From assembly GCF_001984065.1 (NCBI RefSeq), contig NZ_LYVP01000046.1, positions 1 to 43,158 of the forward strand: 43,158 bases of DNA, written 5' to 3'. The notes under the pieces are model-generated. The model was given only the letters and a program-made list of their open reading frames with translations. It was not told the DNA's origin and did no database searches. How positions within the stretch are numbered: position 1 is the first letter of the stretch; every line of letters starts with the position of its first letter. This document shows, piece after piece, positions 25,101 to 32,272 of the stretch. Made by a program: the position numbers and the translations under genes. This stretch comes from Pseudomonas sp. KK4. Its GTDB lineage: Bacteria > Pseudomonadota > Gammaproteobacteria > Pseudomonadales > Pseudomonadaceae.

Positions 25101-25374
25101 GGACGTCCTTGATGTTGACGCGGCCTTCGGGGGCTTTCTTGAAGTATTCGCGGGAGATTTCTTTGAGTGGCAGGAAGCCGTGGCGCTCAGAGCCGAAATC
25201 GACAAAGGCAGCTTCAAGGCTTGGTTCGATGCGAGTGATCCGGCCTTTATAGATGTTGGCTTTCTTCTGCTCGCGTGCACCGGATTCGATGTCCAGGTCG
25301 TAGAGGCGTTGGCCATCTACCAGTGCAACACGCAACTCTTCGGGTTGAGTTGCGTTAATCAGCATTCTTTTCAT
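22147..25374 (-). CDS. rne: Ribonuclease E
   Basis: This 1075-residue endoribonuclease is the core of the RNA degradosome; it cleaves single-stranded AU-rich RNA and processes rRNA and tRNA precursors. The catalytic N-terminal half includes an S1 domain (about 37-120), the metal-binding aspartates D300 (VSID) and D343 (VIDFIDM) and the zinc-link C401-PR-C404. The C-terminal half, from about residue 510, is low-complexity: Arg/Glu-rich repeats of REERxPR type (about 590-720), then a long Ala/Pro/Val/Glu-rich tail. The ATG at 25374 (MKRMLINATQ) is fixed by homology; no ribosome-binding site is visible. It is preceded by a leader of about 640 nt. Confidence 0.97.
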   Translation of the reverse strand: MKRMLINATQPEELRVALVDGQRLYDLDIESGAREQKKANIYKGRITRIEPSLEAAFVDFGSERHGFLPLKEISREYFKKAPEGRVNIKDVLSEGQEVIVQVEKEERGNKGAALTTFISLAGRYLVLMPNNPRAGGISRRIEGEERNELREALNGLVAPADMGLIVRTAGLGRSSEEMQWDLDYLLQLWTAIKEASLDRSAPFLIYQESNVIIRAIRDYLRQDIGEVLIDSVEAQDEALTFIRQVMPQYASKIKLYEDSVPLFNRFQIESQIETAFQRVVELPSGGSIVIDPTEALVSIDINSARATKGSDIEETALQTNLEAAEEIARQLRLRDIGGLIVIDFIDMTPAKNQRAVEEKVRECLEADRARVQVGRISRFGLLEMSRQRLRPSLGESSGIVCPRCNGTGIIRDVESLSLAILRLIEEEALKDRTAEVRAQVPIPVAAFLLNEKRNSITKIELRTRARIVILPNDHLETPHFEVQRLRDDSPEAATNQSSYEIAAAAAEVEEVQPAAATRTLVRQEAAVKTAPARANAPVPTEVVAPVAAPVAAPEPSLFKGLVKSLVSLFATKEEPAAPVVVEKPAAERPARNEERRNGRQQSRNRNGRRDEERKPREERAPREERAPREPREERQPREAREVREVREETPAVAREERAPRPPREERAPRAPREDRKPRGEREERVRELREPLDAAPAATATAEERPARQPREERAPRPPREERQPRAEQAAAAVAEEELPTNEEQLQEDGQDGAEGDRPRRRSRGQRRRSNRRERQRDANGNVIEGSEESENGENAEAPSSADLAAGLAVTAAVASSVISAPAEAQANEQAERATAALETAPVEAPVVEASTPVEVTASPEIEVAPVREARPEVEAAAEPAVVAEAPAVVAEPAVETVAETVTETVREVREEQTAFNWVSEPAVVEAPAPVAEAGVAPEVVSEPVVVAAEPAPVVEAPAVVEAPAPVAETAPVSALTPSGRAPNDPREVRRRKREAERLQKEAELAAAAAPAEVVAAAEPAPVVAEVVEAAPAPAVEAAAEPAESVIHEAPRSVQDAVEQHEQAQEKEHETKPLV

Positions 25375-26012
25375 GTAGTACCGTCGGTTTCCGGGCTGCC
25401 GGAAACGGCGTTCGGCACACACGACTTCTCACGGTCGGTGTCAGGTGCGTCGGGAGTGGTTGGCCATTCCCGTGTCCAGCGATGTCCGGCCAATGTGGGC
25501 CTGCATCGCGACGTACGCGTCCTGCTTGCTGTGGCTACTTAAGCACTCAGTCAGGAGGAGGAATCAACCGGCGGCTGTGGACGAGATGAAGCGTCTTGAT
25601 AAAGCCTATTGCTACACAGTCCAGCGGTTGTGCATCTCCACCCTACACGTATCCCTGATAATTCGGGTGCTGCCGCGCGCAGAATCCGCAGCGGGTTGGC
25701 ATTTACCGTGAGCTCCGAAAGGGGAGGTCACGCATCATGGCTAATTTAGGCGTTGTTTCCGAAGCGATCGCTCGGGGTCATTCGCAGCTGACTGCACTTT
25801 GTGAACTGGCCGTGAATATGAGCTCGCGTAGCGAGTGAAAACTCTGCTTCGCGGCGTGATTCAGGCCTCATGTCACCTGCGCTCGTTACACCTGCAAACT
25901 CCACCGTTACGTAGCGAAAGCCCCGTAGGACGGCCTCGCGTCCTGGTGAATTGCGTTGGTCAGGGTCGGTTTTTGACCGTTGGTCCGCTGTCCAGGCCGC
26001 TTTTGGCGGCGT
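25375..26012 (-). promoter_or_regulatory. Long structured 5' leader of rne (probable rne-II motif region)
   Basis: No convincing gene lies in these roughly 640 bases. The rne promoter at 26018-26046 implies that they are transcribed as its leader. The leader contains strong hairpins, for example GTTTCCGG-N4-CCGGAAAC at 25387-25406, 12 bases before the start codon. From memory, a conserved rne-II RNA structure has been described upstream of rne in Pseudomonadaceae, and in E. coli the leader lets RNase E cut its own mRNA. I could not delimit the motif exactly by eye. Short ORFs here look like chance. Confidence 0.65.
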
Positions 26013-26017
26013 TCGCG

Positions 26018-26046
26018 ACTATAGCAGTAATGATTAAGTGCTTCAA
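26018..26046 (-). promoter_or_regulatory. rne promoter
   Basis: On the minus strand TTGAAG (26046-26041), a 17-base spacer and TATAGT (26023-26018) give a good sigma70 promoter with a start near 26011. Its -35 region lies 14 bases from the extended -10 of the divergent rluC promoter. Confidence 0.75.
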
Positions 26047-26059
26047 TTCCATAAAAAAT

Positions 26060-26068
26060 TGATATCAT
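26060..26068 (+). promoter_or_regulatory. rluC extended -10 promoter, probable leaderless transcript
   Basis: TGATATCAT contains TGn followed by TATCAT (26063-26068), an extended -10 element. No good -35 is present at 17-18 bases. The expected start, about seven bases downstream, falls at 26075-26076, on the ATG of rluC. No ribosome-binding site could fit in such a leader. Confidence 0.55.
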
Positions 26069-26075
26069 CCGCGCC

Positions 26076-27038
26076 ATGACGACTACTGCCCCCCCGACTC
26101 CAGGCGTACAACTGCTTGAGGTCTCGCCGGAATATGCCGGCCAACGTATTGACAACTTCCTTCTCGCTCGGCTCAAAGGCGTGCCCAAGACCTTGATTTA
26201 CCGCATTTTGCGCAAAGGCGAAGTGCGGGTGAACAAGGGGCGGATCAAGCCTGAATACAAGCTGCAGGCGGGCGACATCGTGCGCGTGCCGCCGGTTCGC
26301 GTGCCTGAACGGGACGAGCCGGTGCCTCTGGCTCAAGGTCTGTTGCAGCGGCTCGAAGCTTCGATTGTCTATGAAGACAAGGCGCTGATCGTGATCAACA
26401 AGCCCTGCGGCATTGCCGTTCACGGTGGCAGCGGTTTGAATTACGGGGTGATCGAAGCCTTTCGTCAGTTGCGTCCCGATTGCAAGGAGCTCGAGCTGGT
26501 TCACCGACTCGACCGTGACACCTCCGGCCTGCTGATGATCGCCAAAAAGCGCAGCATGCTGCGTCACTTGCACACGGCCTTGCGCGGCGATGGCGTCGAC
26601 AAGCGCTACATGGCCCTGGTTCGCGGCAATTGGGCATCCTCGATCAAGCAGGTTCGCGCGGCGCTGGGCAAGAGCAATCTGCGCTCCGGCGAGCGTATGG
26701 TCGAAGTCGATGAGGAGGAGGGCAAGGAATCGGTGACCGTGTTCAAGGTCCTGCGTCGTTTCGGCGACTTTGCCACCCTGGTTGAAGCGAAGCCGATCAC
26801 GGGCCGCACTCACCAGATACGTGTCCATACCTTGCATGCCGGTCACTGCATTGCCGGCGATACCAAATATGGCGATGACGATTTCAGTAAGGAAATTCGC
26901 GATCTGGGCGGCAAGCGGCTGTTCCTGCACGCCTACATGCTGACCGTGCCGTTGCCCGATGGTGGCGAGCTGAAACTGCAGGCGCCGGTCGACGAGATGT
27001 GGGCCAAAACCGTGGAGCGCCTGAGTGCACCCATCTGA
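26076..27038 (+). CDS. rluC: 23S rRNA pseudouridine(955/2504/2580) synthase
   Basis: This 320-residue protein has an S4 RNA-binding domain (about 22-75) followed by the RluA-family catalytic domain. The motif HRLDRDTSG (143-151) holds the catalytic D146. It converts three uridines of 23S rRNA to pseudouridine. Its 3' end overlaps the next gene by 14 bases. From memory, rluC divergent from rne is a conserved arrangement in Gammaproteobacteria. Confidence 0.96.
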   Translation: MTTTAPPTPGVQLLEVSPEYAGQRIDNFLLARLKGVPKTLIYRILRKGEVRVNKGRIKPEYKLQAGDIVRVPPVRVPERDEPVPLAQGLLQRLEASIVYEDKALIVINKPCGIAVHGGSGLNYGVIEAFRQLRPDCKELELVHRLDRDTSGLLMIAKKRSMLRHLHTALRGDGVDKRYMALVRGNWASSIKQVRAALGKSNLRSGERMVEVDEEEGKESVTVFKVLRRFGDFATLVEAKPITGRTHQIRVHTLHAGHCIAGDTKYGDDDFSKEIRDLGGKRLFLHAYMLTVPLPDGGELKLQAPVDEMWAKTVERLSAPI

Positions 27039-27687
27039 TTACAAACTGTTGATCTTCGATTGGGATGGCACGTTGGCCGATTCCATTGGTCGGATTGTCG
27101 AGGCGATGCATGTCGCTTCCGAGCGATCGGGTTTTGAGTTGCGCGATGATTTTGCCGTCAAGGGCATCATCGGTCTGGGGTTGCCAGAGGCGATCCGGAC
27201 CCTGTATCCCGACATTGGCGATGCCGAGCTGGTGGCGTTTCGTCAGCACTATGCAGACCACTACGTCGCGTCCGAGGCGGTGCCTTCGCCGTTGTTCGAG
27301 GGTGTCGTCGAGTCGCTCGAGGCTTTCAGGGCCGAGGGTTACCATCTGGCAGTCGCCACGGGCAAGGCGCGTCGCGGGCTGGATCGTGTGCTGAAGTCCC
27401 ACGGCTGGGAGGATTACTTCGACATCACCCGTGCTGCGGATGAAACCGCCAGCAAGCCGCATCCGCTGATGCTCGAGCAAATCCTGGCACACTGCGAGGT
27501 CCGCCCGGAGCAGGCGCTGATGGTCGGTGACTCGTCCTTCGATTTGCAGATGGCGCGCAATGCCGGGATGGATTCGGTGGCCGTCAGCTACGGTGCTCAG
27601 TCGATCGAAGCGCTGAAGTTGTTCGAGCCACGGCTGGCCATTGATCGCTTTACAGAATTGCATGCCTGGCTGAGTCAGCAGGCTTAA
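27025..27687 (+). CDS. HAD-superfamily hydrolase, subfamily IA
   Basis: This 220-residue phosphatase has the catalytic motif FDWDGTLADS (D12 nucleophile, D14 acid/base), motif II in AVATGKARRG, the lysine in SKPHPLM and motif III VGDSSFDLQMARNAG. It resembles phosphoglycolate phosphatase-type enzymes; the substrate is not predictable. The start is GTG at 27025, inside the end of rluC, with which it must be co-expressed. PA2974 in PAO1 is the counterpart (from memory). Confidence 0.92.
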   Translation: MHPSDYKLLIFDWDGTLADSIGRIVEAMHVASERSGFELRDDFAVKGIIGLGLPEAIRTLYPDIGDAELVAFRQHYADHYVASEAVPSPLFEGVVESLEAFRAEGYHLAVATGKARRGLDRVLKSHGWEDYFDITRAADETASKPHPLMLEQILAHCEVRPEQALMVGDSSFDLQMARNAGMDSVAVSYGAQSIEALKLFEPRLAIDRFTELHAWLSQQA

Positions 27688-27711
27688 TACGTTTTTGCTG
27701 GGGTAGATGGC

Positions 27712-28701
27712 ATGACCGACGAATGGAAGGCGCCCGCCAAGTCGAGCGCAGACAGCGGTGACGAAAAAAGCTGGAAGCTGCTGGAAAAGACTCTGCTGGC
27801 GAGTGTGCAGGAACAGCGTCGCTCCCGCCGCTGGGGGATTTTCTTCAAGCTGCTGACGTTTGTTTACCTGTTTGTCGCGTTGGCCTTGTTCTCGCCGTTG
27901 ATGGACATGGAGAAGGCTGCCACCCGCAGCGGTACCTATACGGCGCTGATCGATGTGACCGGCATGATCGCCGACAAGGAGCCGGCCAGCGCCGACAATA
28001 TCGTCGGCAGCCTGCGAGCCGCTTTCGAGGACACCAAGGTCAAGGGCGTTATCCTGCGTATCAACAGCCCTGGCGGCAGCCCGGTGCAGTCGGGCTATGT
28101 CTATGACGAGATTCGTCGTCTGCGTGGTCTGCACCCGGATACCAAGCTGTACGCGGTGATTTCCGATCTCGGCGCTTCCGGCGCTTACTACATCGCCAGT
28201 GCCGCCGATCAGATTTATGCCGACAAGGCGAGTCTGGTGGGCTCTATCGGTGTGACAGCTGCCGGTTACGGCTTTGTCGGGACCATGGAGAAGCTGGGCG
28301 TCGAGCGCCGCACTTATACGTCTGGCGAGCACAAGTCGTTTCTTGATCCTTTCCAGCCGCAGAAGCCTGAAGAGACGGCGTTCTGGCAAGGCGTGCTCGA
28401 CACCACGCACAAGCAGTTCATCAATAGCGTCAAGCAGGGACGTGGTGATCGCCTGAAGGACAAGGAGCATCCGGAGTTGTTCTCCGGTCTGGTCTGGAGC
28501 GGTGAGCAGGCGCTGCCGCTGGGGTTGATCGATGGTCTGGGCAATGCCAGCTCGGTCGCCCGTGATGTGATTGGCGAAAAGGAACTGGTGGATTTCACCG
28601 TTCAGGAATCGCCGTTCGATCGCTTTTCGAAAAAGCTGGGTGCCAGTGTGGCTGAGCACCTGGCGATGTGGATGGGGTTCAGCGGTCCGTCATTGCGTTG
28701 A
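27712..28701 (+). CDS. sppA: Signal peptide peptidase SppA, S49 family
   Basis: This 329-residue single-domain SppA has one transmembrane segment at about 41-61 and a peptidase domain. It contains NSPGGSPVQSG (118-128), nucleophile S156 in SDLGASGAYYIA and a lysine at K208 (EHKSFLDPF), matching the Ser/Lys dyad of short S49 enzymes. It digests leftover signal peptides in the membrane. It follows the HAD gene by 24 bases in the rluC operon and is followed by a terminator. Confidence 0.94.
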   Translation: MTDEWKAPAKSSADSGDEKSWKLLEKTLLASVQEQRRSRRWGIFFKLLTFVYLFVALALFSPLMDMEKAATRSGTYTALIDVTGMIADKEPASADNIVGSLRAAFEDTKVKGVILRINSPGGSPVQSGYVYDEIRRLRGLHPDTKLYAVISDLGASGAYYIASAADQIYADKASLVGSIGVTAAGYGFVGTMEKLGVERRTYTSGEHKSFLDPFQPQKPEETAFWQGVLDTTHKQFINSVKQGRGDRLKDKEHPELFSGLVWSGEQALPLGLIDGLGNASSVARDVIGEKELVDFTVQESPFDRFSKKLGASVAEHLAMWMGFSGPSLR

Positions 28702-28713
28702 TTTCAGGGCTGT

Positions 28714-28747
28714 AAAAAAGCCGGCCTTCGTGGCCGGTTTTTTTTTG
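28714..28747. terminator. Bidirectional terminator between sppA and maf
   Basis: The stem CCGGCC/GGCCGG around TTCGT, flanked by an A-run and a T-run of eight or more, lies between converging genes. Confidence 0.9.
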
Positions 28748-28769
28748 AGGGGTTAAAGGGCTGCGGCAC

Positions 28770-29348
28770 TCAGGGGATTTCGACTCCTTCGGCCAACAGC
28801 ATGTCGACCAGGCGAATCAGCGGCAGGCCGACCAGGCTGGTGGCGTCAGGGCCGTCGGTGCTCTGGAACAGGCTGACCCCCAGCCCTTCCGCTTTGAAGC
28901 TGCCAGCGCAGTCATAGGGTTGTTCGGCGCGCAGGTAGCGTTCGATGCGGGCGTTGTCGAGTTCGCGCATGTGCACCGTGAACGGTACGCAGTCGACCTG
29001 GCAATGGCCGGTTTTGCTGTTCAGTACGGCGAGGCCTGTAAGGAATGTCACGCTGGCATCACTGGCGGCCAGCAGTTGTTCCCGGGCTTTTTCGAAGGTA
29101 TGGGGCTTGCCGATGATCCGGTCGCCAAGCACCGCGACCTGGTCGGAGCCAATGATCAGATGAGCGGCATGGCTGGCGGCCAGCGCCCGGGCCTTCTCCT
29201 CGGCGAGGCGTTTGACCAGATCAACGGCAGATTCGCCTGGGCTGTGGCTTTCATCGATATCAGGCGAGCTGCAGATGAACGGCAGGCGCAGGCGGGCCAG
29301 CAATTCCCGGCGATAGACAGAGCTGGAAGCGAGTAATAAAGGCAGCAT
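28770..29348 (-). CDS. Maf/YceF family nucleoside triphosphate pyrophosphatase
   Basis: This 192-residue protein has the N-terminal Maf motif LLLASSSVYRRELL, the ESHSPGE segment, EKARALA and the metal-site aspartate in IIGSDQVAVLG. Maf proteins hydrolyse modified or canonical nucleotides to monophosphates; the YceF branch prefers 7-methyl-GTP. I chose ATG at 29348 because GGAG lies 6 bases before it; the two ATGs further up (29354, 29360) overlap or precede that site. It is divergent from yceD. Confidence 0.93.
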   Translation of the reverse strand: MLPLLLASSSVYRRELLARLRLPFICSSPDIDESHSPGESAVDLVKRLAEEKARALAASHAAHLIIGSDQVAVLGDRIIGKPHTFEKAREQLLAASDASVTFLTGLAVLNSKTGHCQVDCVPFTVHMRELDNARIERYLRAEQPYDCAGSFKAEGLGVSLFQSTDGPDATSLVGLPLIRLVDMLLAEGVEIP

Positions 29349-29416
29349 GCACATCTCCAAAGGCAGGCGTGGATTCTAGCGGAGCGTTGCAAGTGACGGA
29401 CAGGGCTGAATTTCCT

Positions 29417-29444
29417 TTGACATGGGCGGGGGCATCCCTATAAT
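29417..29444 (+). promoter_or_regulatory. Strong sigma70 promoter of the yceD-rpmF-plsX operon
   Basis: Perfect -35 TTGACA (29417-29422) and perfect -10 TATAAT (29439-29444) are separated by 16 bases. The predicted start at about 29451 is only about three bases before the yceD ATG at 29454, so the transcript is almost leaderless. Confidence 0.85.
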
Positions 29445-29453
29445 GCTGCGCCT

Positions 29454-29981
29454 ATGTTGAATGACCCGATTCCACCTCACGTTGACCCGCGCAAATTGGC
29501 TGACCGTGGCACCACCCTTCAAGGTGAAATGCTGCTGGCCGATTTGGAGAGACTCTGCGACCCGCTTTCCGACAATGTCGGTACGGTGCAGGCTAAATTC
29601 GTTTTTGAACGAGATGAACGTAAATCTGTGGTGATTCACAGCTTTATCGACACTGAAGTCAAAATGGTTTGCCAGCGTTGTCTTGAGCTGGTCACCCTGC
29701 CGATCCATAGCGAATGCAGTTATGCTGTGGTGAAGGAGGGTGCGAATACCCAGTCGTTGCCGAAAGGTTATGACGTGCTGGAACTGGGCGAAGATCCATT
29801 GGATCTGCAGTCACTGATCGAGGAGGAGCTTCTGCTCGCCTTGCCCATTGTGCCTGCTCATCATCCGGAAGAATGCCAGCAGCCGGCGGGAGCAGATGAG
29901 CCCGAACCGAGCGAGGACGAGGTAACGCGGTCCAACCCGTTCAGTGTATTGGCGCAGTTAAAGCGTGACCCAAACGTTTAG
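29454..29981 (+). CDS. yceD: YceD family protein (DUF177)
   Basis: This 175-residue protein has the DUF177 core with C-QR-C (in VKMVCQRCLE), a further Cys in HSECSY and the acidic LGEDPLDLQSLIEEELLLALP segment. The family is encoded ahead of rpmF almost everywhere and has been linked with 23S rRNA processing or accumulation; the exact role is not settled. There is practically no leader, so translation must start without an upstream ribosome-binding site, or use one from a longer transcript. Confidence 0.92.
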   Translation: MLNDPIPPHVDPRKLADRGTTLQGEMLLADLERLCDPLSDNVGTVQAKFVFERDERKSVVIHSFIDTEVKMVCQRCLELVTLPIHSECSYAVVKEGANTQSLPKGYDVLELGEDPLDLQSLIEEELLLALPIVPAHHPEECQQPAGADEPEPSEDEVTRSNPFSVLAQLKRDPNV

Positions 29982-29994
29982 GAGTTAATCAATT

Positions 29995-30177
29995 ATGGCT
30001 GTTCAGCAGAACAAAAAATCCCGCTCTGCCCGTGACATGCGCCGTTCGCACGACGCTCTCGAGGCTAGCACCCTGTCTGTAGAAAAAACCACCGGTGAAG
30101 TTCACCTGCGTCACCACGTATCGCCAGAAGGCGTATACCGTGGCCGTAAAGTGATCGACAAGGGCGCTGACGAGTAA
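29995..30177 (+). CDS. rpmF: 50S ribosomal protein L32
   Basis: This 60-residue basic protein begins [20 protein letters not shown] and is a typical L32 of the cysteine-free, non-zinc form. TAGGAG lies 8 bases before the ATG. It is co-transcribed with yceD and the fatty-acid genes, which links ribosome and membrane synthesis. Confidence 0.98.
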
Positions 30178-30181
30178 TCAC

Positions 30182-31192
30182 TTGTCCGCTCAAGTCATCG
30201 CGATTGACGCAATGGGCGGGGACTTCGGTTCCCGCAGCATTGTCCAGGCCAGTATCGCTTGCCTGTCTGCTACCCCCTCGCTGCACCTGACCCTCGTCGG
30301 TCAACCCTCCTTACTTGAAGAATTGATCGCTGGCCAATCGGCCGTGGATCGCGCGCGCCTGTCGATAACGCCGGCTTCAGAAGTCATCACCATGGATGAA
30401 AAGCCTTCGCAGGCCCTGCGCGGCAAGCCTGATTCATCCATGCGCGTGGCACTGGAGTTGTTGCGCGACGGCAAGGTCCAGGCCTGTGTCAGTGCCGGCA
30501 ATACCGGGGCGTTGATGGCGCTGTCGCGATTCGTGCTCAAGACGTTGCCAGGCATCGACAGGCCGGCGATGGTCGCGGCGATCCCGACGCAAAAGGGCTA
30601 TTGCCAGTTGCTCGACCTGGGCGCCAACGTCGATTGCAGCGCCGAGCATCTGTTGCAGTTTGCAGTCATGGGCTCGGTCGCCGCTGAAACCCTTGGCATT
30701 GTCCGTCCCCGTGTAGCCTTGCTCAATATCGGCACCGAAGACATCAAGGGCAATCAGCAGGTCAAGCTGGCCGCCACTTTGTTGCAGGCGGCCCGAGGCA
30801 TCAACTACATAGGCTTTGTCGAGGGTGATGGTCTGTACCGCGGCGAGGCGGATGTAGTGGTGTGTGACGGCTTTGTCGGCAATATCCTGCTCAAGTCCAG
30901 CGAGGGTCTGGCCACCATGATTGCCGGACGAATCGAGGCATTGTTCAAGAAAAGCCTGCCGTCGCGCATGGTTGGCGCATTGGCCTTGCCGCTGATGAAA
31001 CGATTGCAGGCCGATCTGGCACCGGCGCGGCATAACGGTGCGAGCTTCCTCGGATTGCAGGGCATTGTCGTGAAAAGCCATGGTTCTGCCGGGGTGCAGG
31101 GCTTTCAGAGTGCGATTTCCCGTGCCTTGATCGAGATACAGGAAAACCTCCCGGAACGTATTCACGGTCGTCTGGAGGATTTGTTGCTTTAG
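30182..31192 (+). CDS. plsX: Phosphate acyltransferase PlsX
   Basis: This 336-residue enzyme converts acyl-ACP to acyl-phosphate for phospholipid synthesis at the membrane. The N-terminal AIDAMGGDFGSRS motif and the C-terminal NGASFLGLQGIVVKSHGSA motif are intact. The only start that keeps the whole domain is TTG at 30182, 5 bases after the rpmF stop, with no strong ribosome-binding site; translation is probably coupled to rpmF. Confidence 0.95.
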   Translation: MSAQVIAIDAMGGDFGSRSIVQASIACLSATPSLHLTLVGQPSLLEELIAGQSAVDRARLSITPASEVITMDEKPSQALRGKPDSSMRVALELLRDGKVQACVSAGNTGALMALSRFVLKTLPGIDRPAMVAAIPTQKGYCQLLDLGANVDCSAEHLLQFAVMGSVAAETLGIVRPRVALLNIGTEDIKGNQQVKLAATLLQAARGINYIGFVEGDGLYRGEADVVVCDGFVGNILLKSSEGLATMIAGRIEALFKKSLPSRMVGALALPLMKRLQADLAPARHNGASFLGLQGIVVKSHGSAGVQGFQSAISRALIEIQENLPERIHGRLEDLLL

Positions 31193-31260
31193 GCGTTTTC
31201 GTCGGACAATGCTTAAATGTGACCGCTCAGTTCAATGGGCCATCCAACTGTCAGTTTCTT

Positions 31261-31280
31261 GTGTCCCCACTGCGGGACAC
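31261..31280 (+). promoter_or_regulatory. Hairpin in the plsX-fabD gap
   Basis: GTGTCCC and GGGACAC form a 7-bp stem around CACTGC, in the 125-base gap between plsX and fabD. No T-run follows, so it is not a classic terminator. It may be an RNA processing or stability element. Confidence 0.35.
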
Positions 31281-31317
31281 CAATTCTCCGACGACAAGAT
31301 CATTAGGGGCTTGTTAC

Positions 31318-32256
31318 ATGTCTGCTTCCCTCGCATTCGTCTTTCCGGGACAGGGTTCGCAGTCCCTCGGCATGCTGGCCGAGTTGGGCGCGCAACATCC
31401 GATTGTCCTCGAAACCTTCAAAGAAGCTTCTGATGCCCTGGGCTATGACCTGTGGGCTCTGACCCAGCAAGGGCCGGAAGAGCAACTCAATCAAACCGAT
31501 AAAACCCAACCTGCCATTCTGACGGCCTCTATCGCCCTGTGGCGCCTGTGGCTGGCGCAAGGCGGTGCGCGTCCGGCGTACGTTGCCGGTCACAGCCTGG
31601 GTGAATATAGCGCGCTGGTCGCGGCCGGCAGCCTGAGCCTGGGCGACGCGGTGAAGCTGGTCGAGACCCGTGGCAAGCTGATGCAAGAGGCTGTTCCGGC
31701 CGGGCAGGGCGGCATGGCCGCGATCCTCGGTCTGGAAGACGCCGACGTGCTGGCCGCCTGTGCCGAAGCGGCGCAAGGCGAAGTGGTCAGCGCGGTCAAC
31801 TTCAACTCCCCGGGCCAGGTGGTGATCGCCGGTGCCAAGGCTGCGGTCGAGCGTGCCATCGAGGGCTGCAAGTCCCGTGGTGCGAAGCGCGCCATGCCGT
31901 TGCCGGTCAGCGTACCGTCCCATTGCGAGCTGATGCGTCCGGCCGCCGAGCGTTTCGCCGAATCGATCGCCGCCATCGACTGGCAAGTGCCACAGATTCC
32001 TGTCGTACAGAACGTCAGCGCCGAAGTGCCCGCGGATCTGGAAACCCTCAAGCGTGATCTGCTCGAGCAGCTCTACAAGCCAGTACGCTGGGTCGAGTCG
32101 GTCCAGGCGCTGGCCGCCAAGGGCGCGACCAGCCTGGTCGAATGCGGCCCGGGCAAAGTGCTTGCCGGCCTGAACAAACGCTGCGCCGATGGCGTATCGA
32201 CATCCAACCTCAATACCCCAGATGCTTTCGCTGCCGCACGCGCAGCGCTGGCCTGA
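31318..32256 (+). CDS. fabD: Malonyl-CoA-ACP transacylase
   Basis: This 312-residue enzyme transfers malonyl from CoA to ACP for fatty-acid elongation. It starts SLAFVFPGQGSQ, has the nucleophile S93 in GHSLGEYSA and the catalytic H202 in VPSHCELM. I chose ATG at 31318 (AGGGG 8 bases upstream); the frame is open to 31219 but the extra residues do not belong to the domain. Confidence 0.97.
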   Translation: MSASLAFVFPGQGSQSLGMLAELGAQHPIVLETFKEASDALGYDLWALTQQGPEEQLNQTDKTQPAILTASIALWRLWLAQGGARPAYVAGHSLGEYSALVAAGSLSLGDAVKLVETRGKLMQEAVPAGQGGMAAILGLEDADVLAACAEAAQGEVVSAVNFNSPGQVVIAGAKAAVERAIEGCKSRGAKRAMPLPVSVPSHCELMRPAAERFAESIAAIDWQVPQIPVVQNVSAEVPADLETLKRDLLEQLYKPVRWVESVQALAAKGATSLVECGPGKVLAGLNKRCADGVSTSNLNTPDAFAAARAALA

Positions 32257-32272
32257 ATCAGGAGAAGCTTGC

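Noticed and set aside
22141..25542. Plus-strand ORF of 1133 codons opposite rne
   Set aside because: It is the antisense shadow of a GC-rich, repeat-rich rne gene; the product is low-complexity with no domain, and rne on the other strand is unmistakable.
25445..26062. Short plus-strand ORFs (25445-25711, 25835-26062) in the rne-rluC gap
   Set aside because: They have no ribosome-binding sites or domains and overlap the transcribed rne leader on the opposite strand.
26884..28659. Minus-strand ORF of 591 codons spanning rluC, HAD and sppA
   Set aside because: It crosses three well-supported plus-strand genes and their gaps and shows no domain; a shadow frame.
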